Shown here piece by piece: positions 32,446-42,851 of a DNA stretch of 64,000 nucleotides; the first letter of the stretch is position 1, and each line of letters begins with the position of its first letter. The stretch is taken from assembly GCA_020912385.1 (NCBI GenBank), contig CP087208.1, forward strand, positions 1,674,001 to 1,738,000. Direction: 5' to 3'. Both the position numbers and the translations under genes were made by a program. The notes beneath the pieces are model-generated. The model made no database searches. It saw only the letters and a list, made by a program, of their open reading frames with translations, and had not been told where the DNA came from. This DNA is from Neofusicoccum parvum. Taxonomy: Eukaryota; Ascomycota; Dothideomycetes; Botryosphaeriales; Botryosphaeriaceae.

Positions 32446-33654
32446 CAATTCAACCTCATCAGGAGGGTCACAGTCCACTCACATTGGTTGTGGCGTTTAA
32501 TCATGCGTCAATCAGCAGGAATGGAATCTAGTCAATAACAGACCCCCCACTTCTGTATGCAGGATACTCTATTCTACATGCAGGCAGAGAATGCGAGGCT
32601 CACGTCAGCGAGAACCCTGCTACCTCCGTCATGATCCGGTGGGGCCATGAACTTGAGCCTCATCCAACTCTCACTGTCGCGCCTATAAGGATGTTTCAAT
32701 CAAGTATGTGGGAGACCGTGTTCTTTTCCTGAATCAAATTATAATCTTTGCACACATTGAAGATCTAGACTTCACAGTATCGGAGAAGTCATGCCTTCTC
32801 ATAAGGTACAAGTCTTCTTGCCGTTTTCTAAGGATTAAGAAAACTGACAAAGTACCAGGAAGAAAGAGAGAGATCACCAAGGAGGAAAGAAAGTAAGAAA
32901 GCCACATGTCATATTAAGCACGGCAAGCTGCTGAAGAGAGAAACAGCCGCACACAAAGAGGGGGATCGAGGCTCCCGGCATCGAAACAAACACACTGCCC
33001 AAAAAGAAGGGCGCGACTCCCCACGTCATCACGACCGCACTGCACAAAAGGAGGGACGAGACTCCCCACGTCCAAAACACAACACCGCTGTAAAAGAAAG
33101 ACGAGACTCTCCACATGACCATAAACGCACTGCGCAAAAGGAGGGACGAGACTCTCCACACGATCACAAGCGCACTGCGCAAAAGGAGGGACAGGACTCC
33201 CCACATCCAAAGCACAACACCGCCGCAAAAGAGCGACGAGACTCCCCACATCCACACGACCGCACAGCCAGAAAAGAGGGACGAGGCACCCGCCGTCGAA
33301 ACAGGAGCACAGCGAGAAAGGAGAGGCGAGACTCCCGCCATCGAGACGGAAGTCGTGACAAGGGAGAGGAACGGCGCCATCACCATCGAAGGTGACCCAC
33401 CAGGCCCAATGGTTTCCAGGATCCGCAGCAGAGGACGGGCGAGAAGAGCGAGAGGGAAGCGAACGACAGCAGCGCGCGCGCCAGTCACGTAGTTTGAATG
33501 GTAGTACACGTATATTTCTACACCGCCGCCCATCGCATGTCTAACCGGTGCTGTCTAACCATTGTTGCCTCTAAGTCCCGTTCCGTCATTGCCAACCTGA
33601 CCATAAAATCACGCCCAACCCAGACCCCACCACCCAACCCTCCTCCCTCCTCCT
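32446..33654. other. Intergenic region with 45-bp minisatellite
   Basis: About 1.2 kb containing the CorA-like 5' flank, a minisatellite at about 32920-33390 and the 3' flank of the Ape1-like gene. Two long frames overlap the repeat on opposite strands (33115-33492 + and 32874-33533 -); neither has a recognised family. Confidence 0.5.
32920..33390. repeat. 45-bp tandem minisatellite, about 9-10 units
   Basis: The marker gacgag or its variants recurs in strict 45-base register at 32965, 33010, 33055, 33100, 33145, 33190, 33235, 33280 and 33325. Units encode about 15 residues on + (RDETLHTITSALRKR-type, hydrophilic) and on - (WRVSSLLLRSALVIV-type, hydrophobic). The + frame is interrupted by TAA at 33091 where a later unit has CAA, suggesting a former coding repeat that has decayed. 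The frame continues past the repeat to a stop at 33492. Confidence 0.9.
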
Positions 33655-35437
33655 CTAAGTCTCCCTGAACTCCTTATCAACGCTCTCGTAGTGATCCAGG
33701 AACCCCTGGAAAATCGCCACGCCCAAACCGGGGTCCAAGCTCCCGGTCGTCGCGCGGATGCTGTGCATGCTCAGCTGGGGGATGCCGGCGTCGATGGCGC
33801 GGATGCCGGTGGCGGCGCTGAGCATGGGGCCGACGGTGCCGCCGCTCCGGCTGTCGTTCCTGATCTGGAAGACCTGGAGGGTCTGGCCGCTCTTGTCGGC
33901 GACGCGCTGCAGCAGGGCGGTGCTGACGGCGTCGGTGGTCATGTGGCCGTTGGAGTCGGCCGACACGACGAGCCCGACGTTGAGGCGCGGGCTGTGGTTC
34001 TCGAGGTAGGCGTTGAGGAAGTTGGGGTTGACGGCGTGGATGACGTCGGACGAGACGAGGAACGAGTTGGCGAAGGTCTGCGACGTGAGCGACGGCGTGG
34101 GGAAGCCGGCGAAGGCGTCGATCACGCGGTTGATGGTGGCGGGCAGGAAGTTGCCGCGCGCGCCCTGGCGGAGGAGGCTGCCGATCTCCTCGTCGTCGAA
34201 GAGGCCGACGATCTTGATGATGGACGAGGACGAGGCCGACAGCGCGTCGGCGGAGGTGCTGTTGAGCAGCGCCTGCACGGCGGCCCACGAGCACAGCTTG
34301 TCGTCGACGCGGCCGGCGAAGATGAACTCCTTGTCGATGCCGCCGACCTGGGCGGGCTGCGTGTCGAACAGCTCGAGCTCCCAGTTGACGATGGAGCCGT
34401 AGTCGGTGATGCCGAGCTGCTTGGAGATGGCCTTGACCAGCCGCTCCGGCTGCGTCGACGCGAACGCGCCCTCGCCGCCGAGCAGCGCGGGCTTGAACTC
34501 GGCGTCGTCGCTCTTCGCCTGCCCGAGGATGTCGCTGTTGTCCAGGCCGATGATCGGCACCATCTGCGTCTCCTTGTTGAACGGGCCCTGCGACGCCGCG
34601 CCAAAGTGCGGAGCAAGCGTGGGGATGCGCGCAACTGTCAACCGTCAGCCTTCCACCCAGCCATCAAGACCCGAAACCACACTCACTCGGCCAGTCCAGC
34701 TTCACCAGCTTGCTCACCACCTTCCCGCTCGCCTCCCTCACCAGCACGCGGCCGCCCACGCCGAGGTCGCGGTCCCACCACGTGCTGTTCAGCGCGCCCG
34801 CGTACGGCGCCACGCCCAGCTGCTCGTAACCGGCCTTGGTGCGCAGCTTCGGGATGGGCTTCAGCTTCGCCGTCAGCGCGTCGATGTGGCCGGCCAGGAT
34901 GGCGGCGCCGTTGCCGGGCTCGTACGCGTCGCCGACCGCGAACGCGATCAGGCTGGACCCGTTGCGCTCGACGAAGTACTTGCCGCCCGCGTCCAGCTTC
35001 CACACGTCGCGCTCCGACAGCTTCTGGTAGCCTGCCGCCTGCAGCTCGCCCGCCACCGCCGCCACCGCGTGAAACACCGTCGGGTTGTCCGTCAGGAACG
35101 AACAGAAAGGCTGCGTGTAGTCCTCCGGCTTGAGGCTGCGCCGCGCGCCGCCGGACTGCTGCTGCTGCTGCTGCTGCTGCTTGGGGGCGCCGGCCGCCGG
35201 GCGCGGCGTCTCGGGCACCTTGGGCGGCACGGCGGGCGGCGACGCGGCGTTGCGGGCGAACATGGAGCCGCCGAAGAGCGTGTCGCCGCGCGCGGGCTCG
35301 AGCAGGGTGGGCGAGTCGGAGGCGTGGTAGGGGTTCCTCGTGCTGGTGCTGGACGGCGGCTGCATGCTGGCGTTGTCGGTGAGGACGGGGGACTGGGACT
35401 CGATCTTCTGGCGGAGAGTGGGGGGATTCTTGGTCAT
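33655..35437 (-). CDS. ape1: Vacuolar aminopeptidase I (Ape1/Lap4-type, peptidase M18)
   Basis: Exons 35437-34687 and 34634-33655 flank a 52-nt intron (GTGAGT...GACAG) and encode 576 residues; the junction KLDWP|IARIPTLAPHFG is in frame. Residues 1-100 are a Ser/Pro-rich extension with an eight-glutamine run. The M18 dinuclear zinc site is complete: His184 (AGHIDALTAKLKP), Asp361 (GRVDDKLCS), Glu399/Glu400 (LFDDEEIGSL), Asp447 (VSSDVIHAVNPNF) and His541 (LSMHSIRATTG). The text is closer to yeast Ape1 (GHxDALT, APYGGTLN-like) than to cytosolic aspartyl aminopeptidase, which usually has GHTDSP. Yeast Ape1 reaches the vacuole by the Cvt pathway through its N-terminal propeptide; whether this N-terminus acts that way is unknown. 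Antisense frames of up to 480 codons over this gene are shadows of its GC-rich codon use. Confidence 0.93.
35156..35179. repeat. CTG/CAG triplet run encoding polyglutamine in the Ape1-like gene
   Basis: Eight uninterrupted CTG units on +, read as CAG on the coding strand, encode Gln87-Gln94 in the N-terminal extension. Such pure runs are prone to length change. Confidence 0.9.
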
Positions 35438-36354
35438 AGTGAGGAGGGAAGGGCGAAAGAAGGCGTGTGTGGATCTCGGGGGATGGCTCTCCAGCTCTGT
35501 TGTTCTGGAAACGCTGGGCTAGGAAGGAGATGGAGGGTTGATGGCGTGCGTGTGGCTGGGATGAGTTGATAGATGTCATCTGGGAGCTGCACGTGGACCC
35601 CAGGCACAGCTCGCGCCTCGAGCCAAGCTCCAAGCTCCCCTGTCTAGCTGCACCGCCCCATCTCTCGGCCAATCGTCACATCCGAGCTGCTTCTGTTGTA
35701 CACAACCTCAAATTTGCTGCATGTAGCTTTACTTTTCTTGTGGATTTTATTTCCATGCAATGTGCTCGCAGTGCTGTCGTCTTTTGTCAGTTTCCAAGCC
35801 GGCGGGCTGCGGCTTGGGCAGCGGAGAGTTGACGTCACCGAGATAGGTACCGGTATCGCGAAGCTCAAGCCTCACAGCACCGCTCTCGACCACCGTCTGC
35901 CTATCCCAGCCTTCTCCTTTCCAATTTCGCAAACAGTTCTGAACAATGCTCAATATCTCGATCACTACGCTCTCTATCCACTGTGCCGCAATAGCTGCAG
36001 GCAGCCGTCGCTGATTGTTCCTGCGCCGCCTCTTACGTGCCGCCTTTGCCTGTCCTTGGCATCCTACAGCGTCATTCCGGAGACATGTGCGCTCACTGAC
36101 GACTACTAACTTTGACAAGCTCATCTAGTAGTGTCACACCATATCTAGTCTGAAGGTGAATCGGTCAGGTCTCTGTTTTGATGCTTCGCCTTTATCGCAG
36201 AGCTCTTGCGGCACAGGCGGCACAGCTGGGCGTTAACTATCCTTAGTGCCTGTATGGCCTAGAGCATTAAGCTAATGAGTCGCGTTTCCCTCTACTGCCT
36301 ACTTGCATATCAGATTTGGTACTGTCATATTCTGATTATTTGCGCTTGAAATTC
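35438..36354. other. Intergenic region, no gene seen
   Basis: About 900 bases, with the Ape1-like promoter at the left and the 3' flank of the kinase-like gene at the right. The frames at 35696-36124 overlap on both strands and lack family features. Confidence 0.5.
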
Positions 36355-37158
36355 CTAGAAGTCACCAAAGTATTTCTGACGTATCTTCTCCATGGCCAGC
36401 TCTGTCGGCATGGGATCCAAGAATTTGCCAATTTCATCGAGCCAGAAGCTGTTTTGTGGATTGACTTGACAGGCTGTTGTGTACTCCCAATACGATGGAA
36501 GCCACCCGGCGGTCTCCCAGTCAATTATTCCAGCGACTTTATCCCCCTGGACAAGAATATTCAGACTGTTGAGATCCCCATGGGTGAAAACGGCTGGTGG
36601 CCAAGGTCCATCCTGCTGTTTGATGAGGTCATTGATCTCCGGATCCAAGTTGGGATCGGAGTGTAGGCCTCCGCGTAGGTGCTTGTGGAAGTCTTGCATG
36701 CTTTCAAATGGTCCGAATCGCAAAGAAGGCCCGGGAAGGCGAGGATCGAATAGAGACCCACCATCAACATTTTGTACTCCAGACCCCGGTGCAGGTATGC
36801 CTCGCATTTCCTGCACCAATCGTTTCAGTTCAGAAAGGGCCTTAGTCTTTGACTCTTCGCTCCGCTGCACCCAGCCTTGCCCAAGAGGCTCTCCGCGAAT
36901 TCTGTCCATAACGATATATGTCCAGCCTTGCCGTGTGAAAGCATAATGAACCTTTGGTACCGGAATGGCCGTGTTTTGAGTAATAAAACGCATAGTGGAA
37001 GCCTCCTAGAGATGTACGAGTGGCCCATACTTGACACAAAGCTTGTCGGTTAACATCAGGACATCGCCTTTACGAGGTCGAAAGCGCTTGAGGAGCGCGA
37101 TTAGGACGAGAATAGTGTGTCGAGATATCCAAGAGTCATTGATAGGTGCCGACTCCAT
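36355..37158 (-). pseudogene. Aminoglycoside-phosphotransferase-fold (APH) kinase-like gene interrupted by an in-frame TAG
   Basis: From an ATG at 37158 to a TGA-type end at 36355 the frame is continuous for 268 codons except for TAG at 37008-37006 (codon 51). Upstream of it the text is family-like (DSWISRHTILVLIALLKRF, MLTDKLCVKYGPLVHL); right after it EASTMRFITQNTAIPVPKVH continues the same family in the same frame. The kinase core is intact: VMDRIRGEPLGQGW, the catalytic VFTHGDLNSLNILV and the metal-binding GIIDWETAGWLPSYWEY. No plausible intron removes the stop: the only in-frame GT-AG pair would be 30 nt. An ATG at 36993 could begin a 212-residue protein lacking the N-lobe start. Substrates of fungal APH-like proteins are mostly unknown. 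This is probably a pseudogene or a recent nonsense allele; a sequencing error is also possible. Confidence 0.75.
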
Positions 37159-37886
37159 TTTTCAGTTGCTGTGGGCATTGACTTCTGTGTTGGCCGTAGG
37201 GTGTGCGTTGTAAAGGAAACGCTTGCCAGCGGTAACGCGACTCGGGTTTTCTCAGGGGTCGCTTACTACCTAACGGTTCCCAAGCGAGCGAGCTCCGGTA
37301 TCCTAGTCGCCGTTGATAGCGCGTGTGGTATTCTATTCTCCAGTAATCTACCATGACCTTACGTTAAGTGTTGTAGACTCTGTGTCATGCACACTGCTGC
37401 ATCATCACAACGTTCCCATGTTGTGCCACACAATTCCACTCCCACCCAGTGCTACCGCGGTGTTTTATCTTCCAGGTACACCCGTGTAAGGCCTCACCTT
37501 TTATATGATTAATAAAAAACTGAGACTCAGATTTATTATGACGGGTGTATGATCTTGCATAACTGCGCGCTTAGTAAACAATTAGCCAGCGTTTGCAGCT
37601 TTCGTTGAAGAGACTAGCTGTACGATTCTTCAAAGTAGGCACCGTCTTCTCTGAAACCCATGGTGAGCTGTAAGGCAAGCCATTTAATCTCACCCACAGA
37701 ATGTGCTAGTTCACCCCAGAGATGCAGTCGACTGTCAAAATAACAAACTCTCAATCATTTCATTCCTCTTCAGAATCCTCTAAAATCTCATATTTCAGAT
37801 GCGAACAGAGCTCTGGGAATGCTCGACCATGCTTTTTACGCGCCAGAAAAAATCACACACTTCGTTCCACAAACATCCTCGCACAC
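37159..37886. other. Intergenic region, no gene seen
   Basis: About 730 bases between the kinase-like gene start and the seryl-tRNA synthetase stop. An A/T-rich segment lies at 37500-37560. No gene seen. Confidence 0.5.
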
Positions 37887-39548
37887 TTAGACCTTCATGT
37901 CCTTGACCTTGTCCGCGACATCACCGGGCGCGGGGACCTTGGGCTTCGGGCCAGGAGCCTTGCCCGCGACCTTTTTCGACGAGGTGTCCTTGGGCAGCTC
38001 CCTGACGAACGGCAGGAATTCGGGCTGGCCGGGGATGTACTTGCGCAGGACCTCCGGGACGCGGAAGCCGTCCTCGGTCTGGTAGTTCTCGAGGATGCAG
38101 CAGAGGCAGCGCTCCGTTGCGGCGAGGGTGGAGTTCTGGGGAAAAGGCTTGTCAGAACGATATGCTGCTCATGTAATGGTTGTTGTACTCACCAGAGCGT
38201 GCACGTATTCCTTCCTGGTGTCGGTCTGCTTCTTCGTGCCGAAGCGGATCTCCAGCTCACGGGTCTGGTAGTCCGTGCAGTTGGAGCAGGAAACCAGCTC
38301 CTTGTACTCGCCCTGGAAGGGGAACCACGCCTCCAAGTCGTACTTCTTGGCGGCCGCGTTGTTAAGAGCACCCGAGACGATCGCAACGACCTGGTAGGGC
38401 AGCTGTAGCGACTTGTAGAACTCCTCCGAGGTGTCGATCATGCTGTCGAAGGCGGCCCAGGACTCGTCGGGCTTGGTGATGAGGAACTGCTCGATCTTCT
38501 CGAACTGGTGGACACGGAAGATTCCCCAGGCGTCCCTGCCGTGCGAGCCGGCCTCTTTCCGGAAGCAAGTCGAGTAGCCGGCGTACTTGATGGGGAGCTC
38601 GGCGGGCTTCAGCCACTCCTCGGAGTGCAGGGCGGAGAGAGGCTGTTCCGAGGTGGCGATCAGGTACTTGTCCGTGGCAGGGTTGGTCTCGTCCTCGGTG
38701 ACCTTGTACAGCTCCTCGTCGAACTGCTCAAGCTGCGCTGTCTTGGCCATTTGATCCCTCAGCATCATGAACGGCGGGGCGTTGGGCTGGTAGCCCTTGT
38801 TGTAGAGGAACTCAAGGCCGTAGTTGACCAGAGCCACTGCGTGCTTTCAATCAGCAACCTGTGTGCATTCTGGGCACGCAGAGAAACCTACGGTTCAGGA
38901 AGAGACCCATGCCAGTCAGGCAGTAGCCGCGGTGGCCGACAACCTTGACACCGCGGTCAGGATCATAGCCGCCCAAGCGATACAGAACCTCGTGGTGGGA
39001 GAGGCACTCCTTCTTCTCGACCGTCACGCCCTCAGGAGCCCACGTCCTTATGACCTCGTTGTTGTCCTCGTTGTCACTGACCGGCACCGAAGGGTGCACG
39101 TAGTTGCCCACCGTCTTCACCTTTGCTGTTCCAGACATGAGTTGAGCGGACTTTGGGGATGTGCGCGGCGACTGTGCAACGCACCGTGCAGTGCCTTCAG
39201 CTTCTCGGCTGCCAGATCCTCCTGGGCCTTCTTCTTGTTCGTGAGCTCCTCCTTCTCCTTCAGCAGGTCGTCTGCATTCTCCTTGGCCTTCTTCTTCTGG
39301 CCGATGGCCTTCTGGGTCGCGTTGATCTGGGAGCTGATCTGGGTCGCCTCGTACTGGGCTGCAGGCGGCAGGAGTCAGCGCAGTTCTCGCGAAAGTGTGG
39401 CAGGTCGTCGCTGACTCTTCCTGTGGTCCTCGAACATGGCAATGATTTCGTCGACAATCTCGACCGGGGCGTGACGCTTGCGCTGCGACTCCCTGATCTT
39501 CTCAGGGTCGCCGCCGCGCTCCTTTATGAAATCCTGAATGTCGAGCAT
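37887..39548 (-). CDS. ses1: Seryl-tRNA synthetase, cytosolic
   Basis: Five exons (39548-39416, 39358-39185, 39125-38892, 38836-38193, 38135-37887) with introns of 57, 59, 55 and 57 nt give 477 residues. The N-terminal coiled-coil tRNA-binding arm starts [20 protein letters not shown] and contains [20 protein letters not shown]. The class II core follows: [19 protein letters not shown], then [17 protein letters not shown], the serine-binding region [12 protein letters not shown] and motif 2 ([31 protein letters not shown]). Motif 3 is [20 protein letters not shown]. The C-terminal Lys/Pro tail ([13 protein letters not shown]) is usual for eukaryotic cytosolic SerRS. The first intron uses a weak donor GTCAGC, supported because only it restores the frame into [17 protein letters not shown]. 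There is no presequence, so cytosolic action is expected. Confidence 0.95.
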
Positions 39549-40760
39549 GGTGGCGAGCTGGTGCGGCGCGGTGCAATTGGAGAGAGGTGGGCGGCGTTGG
39601 GCGCGATAGGCGGCGGGATGTTTATGAGCACAGGGACTGACTGTTCTGCCCCGCTATAGAATGTGGCCTCCGCTCCGCCTGGCTGCTGCCCGTCTGATGT
39701 GCTCCTGAGTCATGGGGCGGTGAGCGAGATCTGCCGACTCGCGACACTAATTCTCCGCCATTTGTCGTTGCCGCTCGGCCGTTACCAGACCGCGAGAGCT
39801 CCCGTCACACCTTGACCTATCCTAGGCGGAGTCGTATCAGCTACGGTGGTGTGCCGCCAGCTCTGGTACTAGAAGCATGTGATATGCGCAGAAAAATTAA
39901 AAAAAAAATTTGAAGGCATAATTTCGGGAATGAATCACCATTCTGATACGCATGCCGGAGTCATTCATTCGAGCGACCCAATCTCCCACGATACAGATGG
40001 GTGCTGCAGAGGACAACTAGCGTACTTTTCTCTCAGCAAGGAAAGCCGCGTAGGGAGTCAAAGTAATTATGGTAGTTCTGGCATGTATTCTCAAGGACTT
40101 TTGCGTCTGGATGCACATGTCAACCTCCTGCGGGTAGGCGTGATCGGTCCTGTGAAAAAGATGTATATTTTTCACGCTCGCTATTAGCTGGGCGCGAGAC
40201 AGTCACTTAGACGACCTGATAAAACGTAGCCTAGCGGCGGCACCCGTTGTGACCCAACCTCTGAACTATGAGTACACCGTTGGCATCCACCTTCAAACCG
40301 AGACATCTCAAAACTAGCCCTGACGCCACGCAGCAACACTGAGAACGAGACACCCGCAGAACGACAGGCCAGCGCGCTAGACGTAAAAGAAAGCATGACA
40401 GGAGAAAGCAAGCAGTAACGTTTTGCCCAATTCCACCAGAAAATCATCCGTGTAGTTTGGCCGGATGTGACTCTTTCAGTCGGATATCAATTGCCTTTTC
40501 ACACCCCGTGGTCCATGACGACAGGGACGGCGGTATGACTAGTTCGACGCAGTCGAAAGTAAAATAAAGGAAGGGCGTGAACCCAGAGGTTGTTTTTTGT
40601 TTGATGTGCGGTCATTTTGTAGCCGCGTGTCTATGGGCCTGAATGGCCCGTTGATGTGCATCTCCAGCAGGAGGAATCTCATTGCCACATGGCTAGTGGA
40701 GAGCTGACGGACGAGTGTTTTCGTCGGTGTGTTGAGTCTCTTGACTTATTCCTTGCCCTA
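39549..40760. other. Intergenic region, no gene seen
   Basis: About 1.2 kb: the seryl-tRNA synthetase promoter on the left and the 3' flank of the Opi1-type gene on the right. An A-run occurs at 39895-39910. Frames such as 39879-40187 (+) have no recognisable content. Confidence 0.5.
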
Positions 40761-42514
40761 CTATTTTCTCGGGACAAGGACTGTGGTGGGCAGCCCATTC
40801 TCTGATTTCTCATCCCGGGGCGTTCCGCTATCATTGCGCTTGCGTCCCAGGCTGTCCAGCCACTGCTCCGCACTATTGATCGTGCTTTCAACGACCATGC
40901 TGACCTGTGCAATCATGTCCAGGCCTTCCTTAGCGAACGCCAGCATTCGGTTCGCGCCCCTAACCTCAGCTGGCGCACTGTTCTCGCCGTCTTGACCGTT
41001 CTGTGTGGAAGCTGCGTTTGCTGCCTGCCAGCGCTGAGGTACAGACAGGAGCTGTCTGCGGACAATGTTGCTTGCATTCTCTGGAAGCGCACCACCCGTG
41101 TACTGGGAGACGGAGGCGCAAACCTTCTTGATTGTCTCCCAGATGTCTTGGCTGAGAGCCTTGATGCGATTGGCAAGGCGCCGGCTCTCTTCCTCGCGCT
41201 GCTTTTCCGCCATGTCGCGCATGAGCTGCCTCGAGCCCACACCCTTCTCATCGTCGTATTGATGATTGGAGCCATTCGCGCTGTTGGCCTTCTCAAAGTC
41301 ATCGAGAACCATTCGAAGGGCGCGCATAGCATTGCCAATACGCGCCGAAGCTTCGCGAAGGAGATTCAAGCAGAATTTGAGACTGCGCAAAGACTTCTCC
41401 GAAAGGGCGACACCAAGTCCGGATGTCGTGATCATCACGCGAGTCGACCAATGAGGGGACTGGGAGCTCTCCCCACGGTGCTTTTGAGGGCCGTTGAGCA
41501 TGGCGAGCTGGCGGGTTTGCCCGTTGGTATTTCTCTCCTCATAGTCCGGGGAGCGTTCGGTGTCATAGGGCGGTAGCGTTTCTTCTCGGACGGATGAGAT
41601 GTCTGAGTCGCCTCTGGTGCGAGCTACTCGCACAGGAGGGGTCTGCAGGCCTTGCTCAATGTCCATCATGTCATTATCGGCCCTCCGTCTCTTGTGACTT
41701 CCCGATTCGCCCTCATTTGCCCGTTCACCAAGGTAGCGACGCAGATTATTCTCGATACCAGTTCGTCGGCCAACGGTACCCACGGTGCTTGCAAAGTTCC
41801 GCTCCAGGAAATCTGCACTGGACTGAACGAAGCGAGGGGAATATGTTTTGGTGGTTGAATACGCCGAGAGCGAACCGTTGATAGTATTGCCAATCCACGG
41901 ATGCCGTGACGTCACGAGAGAAAGAAGCGGTTCGCGCTCCTCAGCAGATGTCTGGTTCGACGGGGATGGCAGGGTTGCGCTACGGCCAGGAGGTGACATG
42001 ACATAATCTGACCCAGTCAACAGCATGCCCTCGGAAAGAAGGGGGTTGTCCTACCTGGATTTCCCAGGCCAACGATGGCCTCCGCAGCAAGAAGTTCCTT
42101 GTGGTTCCGGGCCGACTTATGCGGGTTGCCGTTGACCTGGTCGTCCATGCTCACTATGCTCTCGGTATCCATAGGACTGCCCATATCCATCTCGGCGGCG
42201 CTGCGCGGCGCGGTCAAAGGCACCCGCGGAAACGAAACATGCCCGTTTGCGCCGTCCTGCCATTGTTGAGTGTGGGCGCCGTGGCTCGGAAGGGCGGCTG
42301 GGCCGTAGTTATCGAGAGGGTTGGAGGCGCTGCGCGAGTGGGTCGCGACGGGAAGACCGAGAGACTTGAGATCCGGAAGATGCACACCATTTGTGACGGC
42401 AGAAAGAGAAGCGACAGCAGCTAGAGGCGGATCCTGGGTGGGCACCGAAGGCAGCTGGAGCGTGTCCGGATCGTTGTGGGCGTAGGGCGGCGGTCGCTCT
42501 TCCTGCACCTCCAT
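40761..42514 (-). CDS. opi1: Opi1-type transcriptional repressor of phospholipid genes
   Basis: Exons 42514-42055 and 42007-40761, with a 47-nt intron (GTAGGA...GTCAG), encode 568 residues. The Ser/Pro-rich N-terminus (MEVQEERPPPYAHNDPDTLQ) is followed by the Opi1 family core: SPRFVQSSADFLERNFASTV, GTVGRRTGIENNLRRYLGE, a basic KRRRADND patch, then STRVMITTSGLGVALSEKSL and LRSLKFCLNLLREASARIGN, and the helical QLLSVPQRWQAANAAS and MLAFAKEGLDMIAQVSMVVE segments. In yeast Opi1 binds phosphatidic acid at the ER and, when released, represses Ino2-Ino4 target genes through the inositol/choline-responsive element; filamentous homologues are less studied. ICRE-like motifs lie 260-290 bp upstream of this gene, inside dispersed-repeat copy B, which would fit self-regulation (inference). 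Confidence 0.9.
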
Positions 42515-42675
42515 GACGGGTGAGGTTGGCGCCGTCGGGTGACGCAGAGATTGCCGATCGATGAGGTGAGCGCGAACAACGGAGGCTGCGACGAGGTATT
42601 ATAGCGGCGCACGCAGGGAGAAGGGAGTCGCAGGCGTGCGCTGGTTTGTTGGGCTGGCGGTGCTTGCAGGGCGGA

Positions 42676-42851
42676 CCGGGGGTAATCAGCGGCGGTTCAT
42701 GTTGGTGAGTGGAGGCAGGCGGCACTGGTTGCGCAGCGGCTGGCTGGCGGGAGAGAAGGATGGTCATGATTGACATGTGAACACGATCCGTCCCACGTGA
42801 AAACGCTCGGATTTCCAAGTTTAAGGCGCGGTATCAAAAGCGGCGAATCAT
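42676..42851. repeat. Dispersed repeat, copy B (homologous to 25430-25610)
   Basis: This copy shares with copy A, in the same order and spacing, ttcatgttgg (42696), caggcgg, ctggcggga, catgtgaaca (42774), cacgtgaa (42794), ggatttccaagt (42809), ggcgcg (42825) and gaatcat (42844). Differences are mainly transitions with some transversions and small gaps. It lies in the 5' flank of the Opi1-type gene. Confidence 0.75.
42774..42803 (+). promoter_or_regulatory. ICRE-like pair upstream of the Opi1-type gene
   Basis: CACGTGAAAA (42794-42803) matches the reverse of WYTTCAYRTG at every position. CATGTGAACA (42774-42783) matches at nine of ten. They lie 260-290 bp upstream of the start codon at 42514 on the minus strand. 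Yeast OPI1 itself carries such an element, so feedback control is plausible but inferred. Confidence 0.45.

Noticed and set aside
33691..35133. 480-codon + strand frame over the Ape1-like gene
   Set aside because: It is antisense to a peptidase with complete catalytic residues; the translation is Ala/Arg/Val-rich low complexity caused by GC-rich third positions.
36982..37011. A 30-nt GT-AG pair that would remove the stop in the kinase-like gene
   Set aside because: Too short for a fungal intron, poor donor (GTCAAG), and it would delete conserved family residues.
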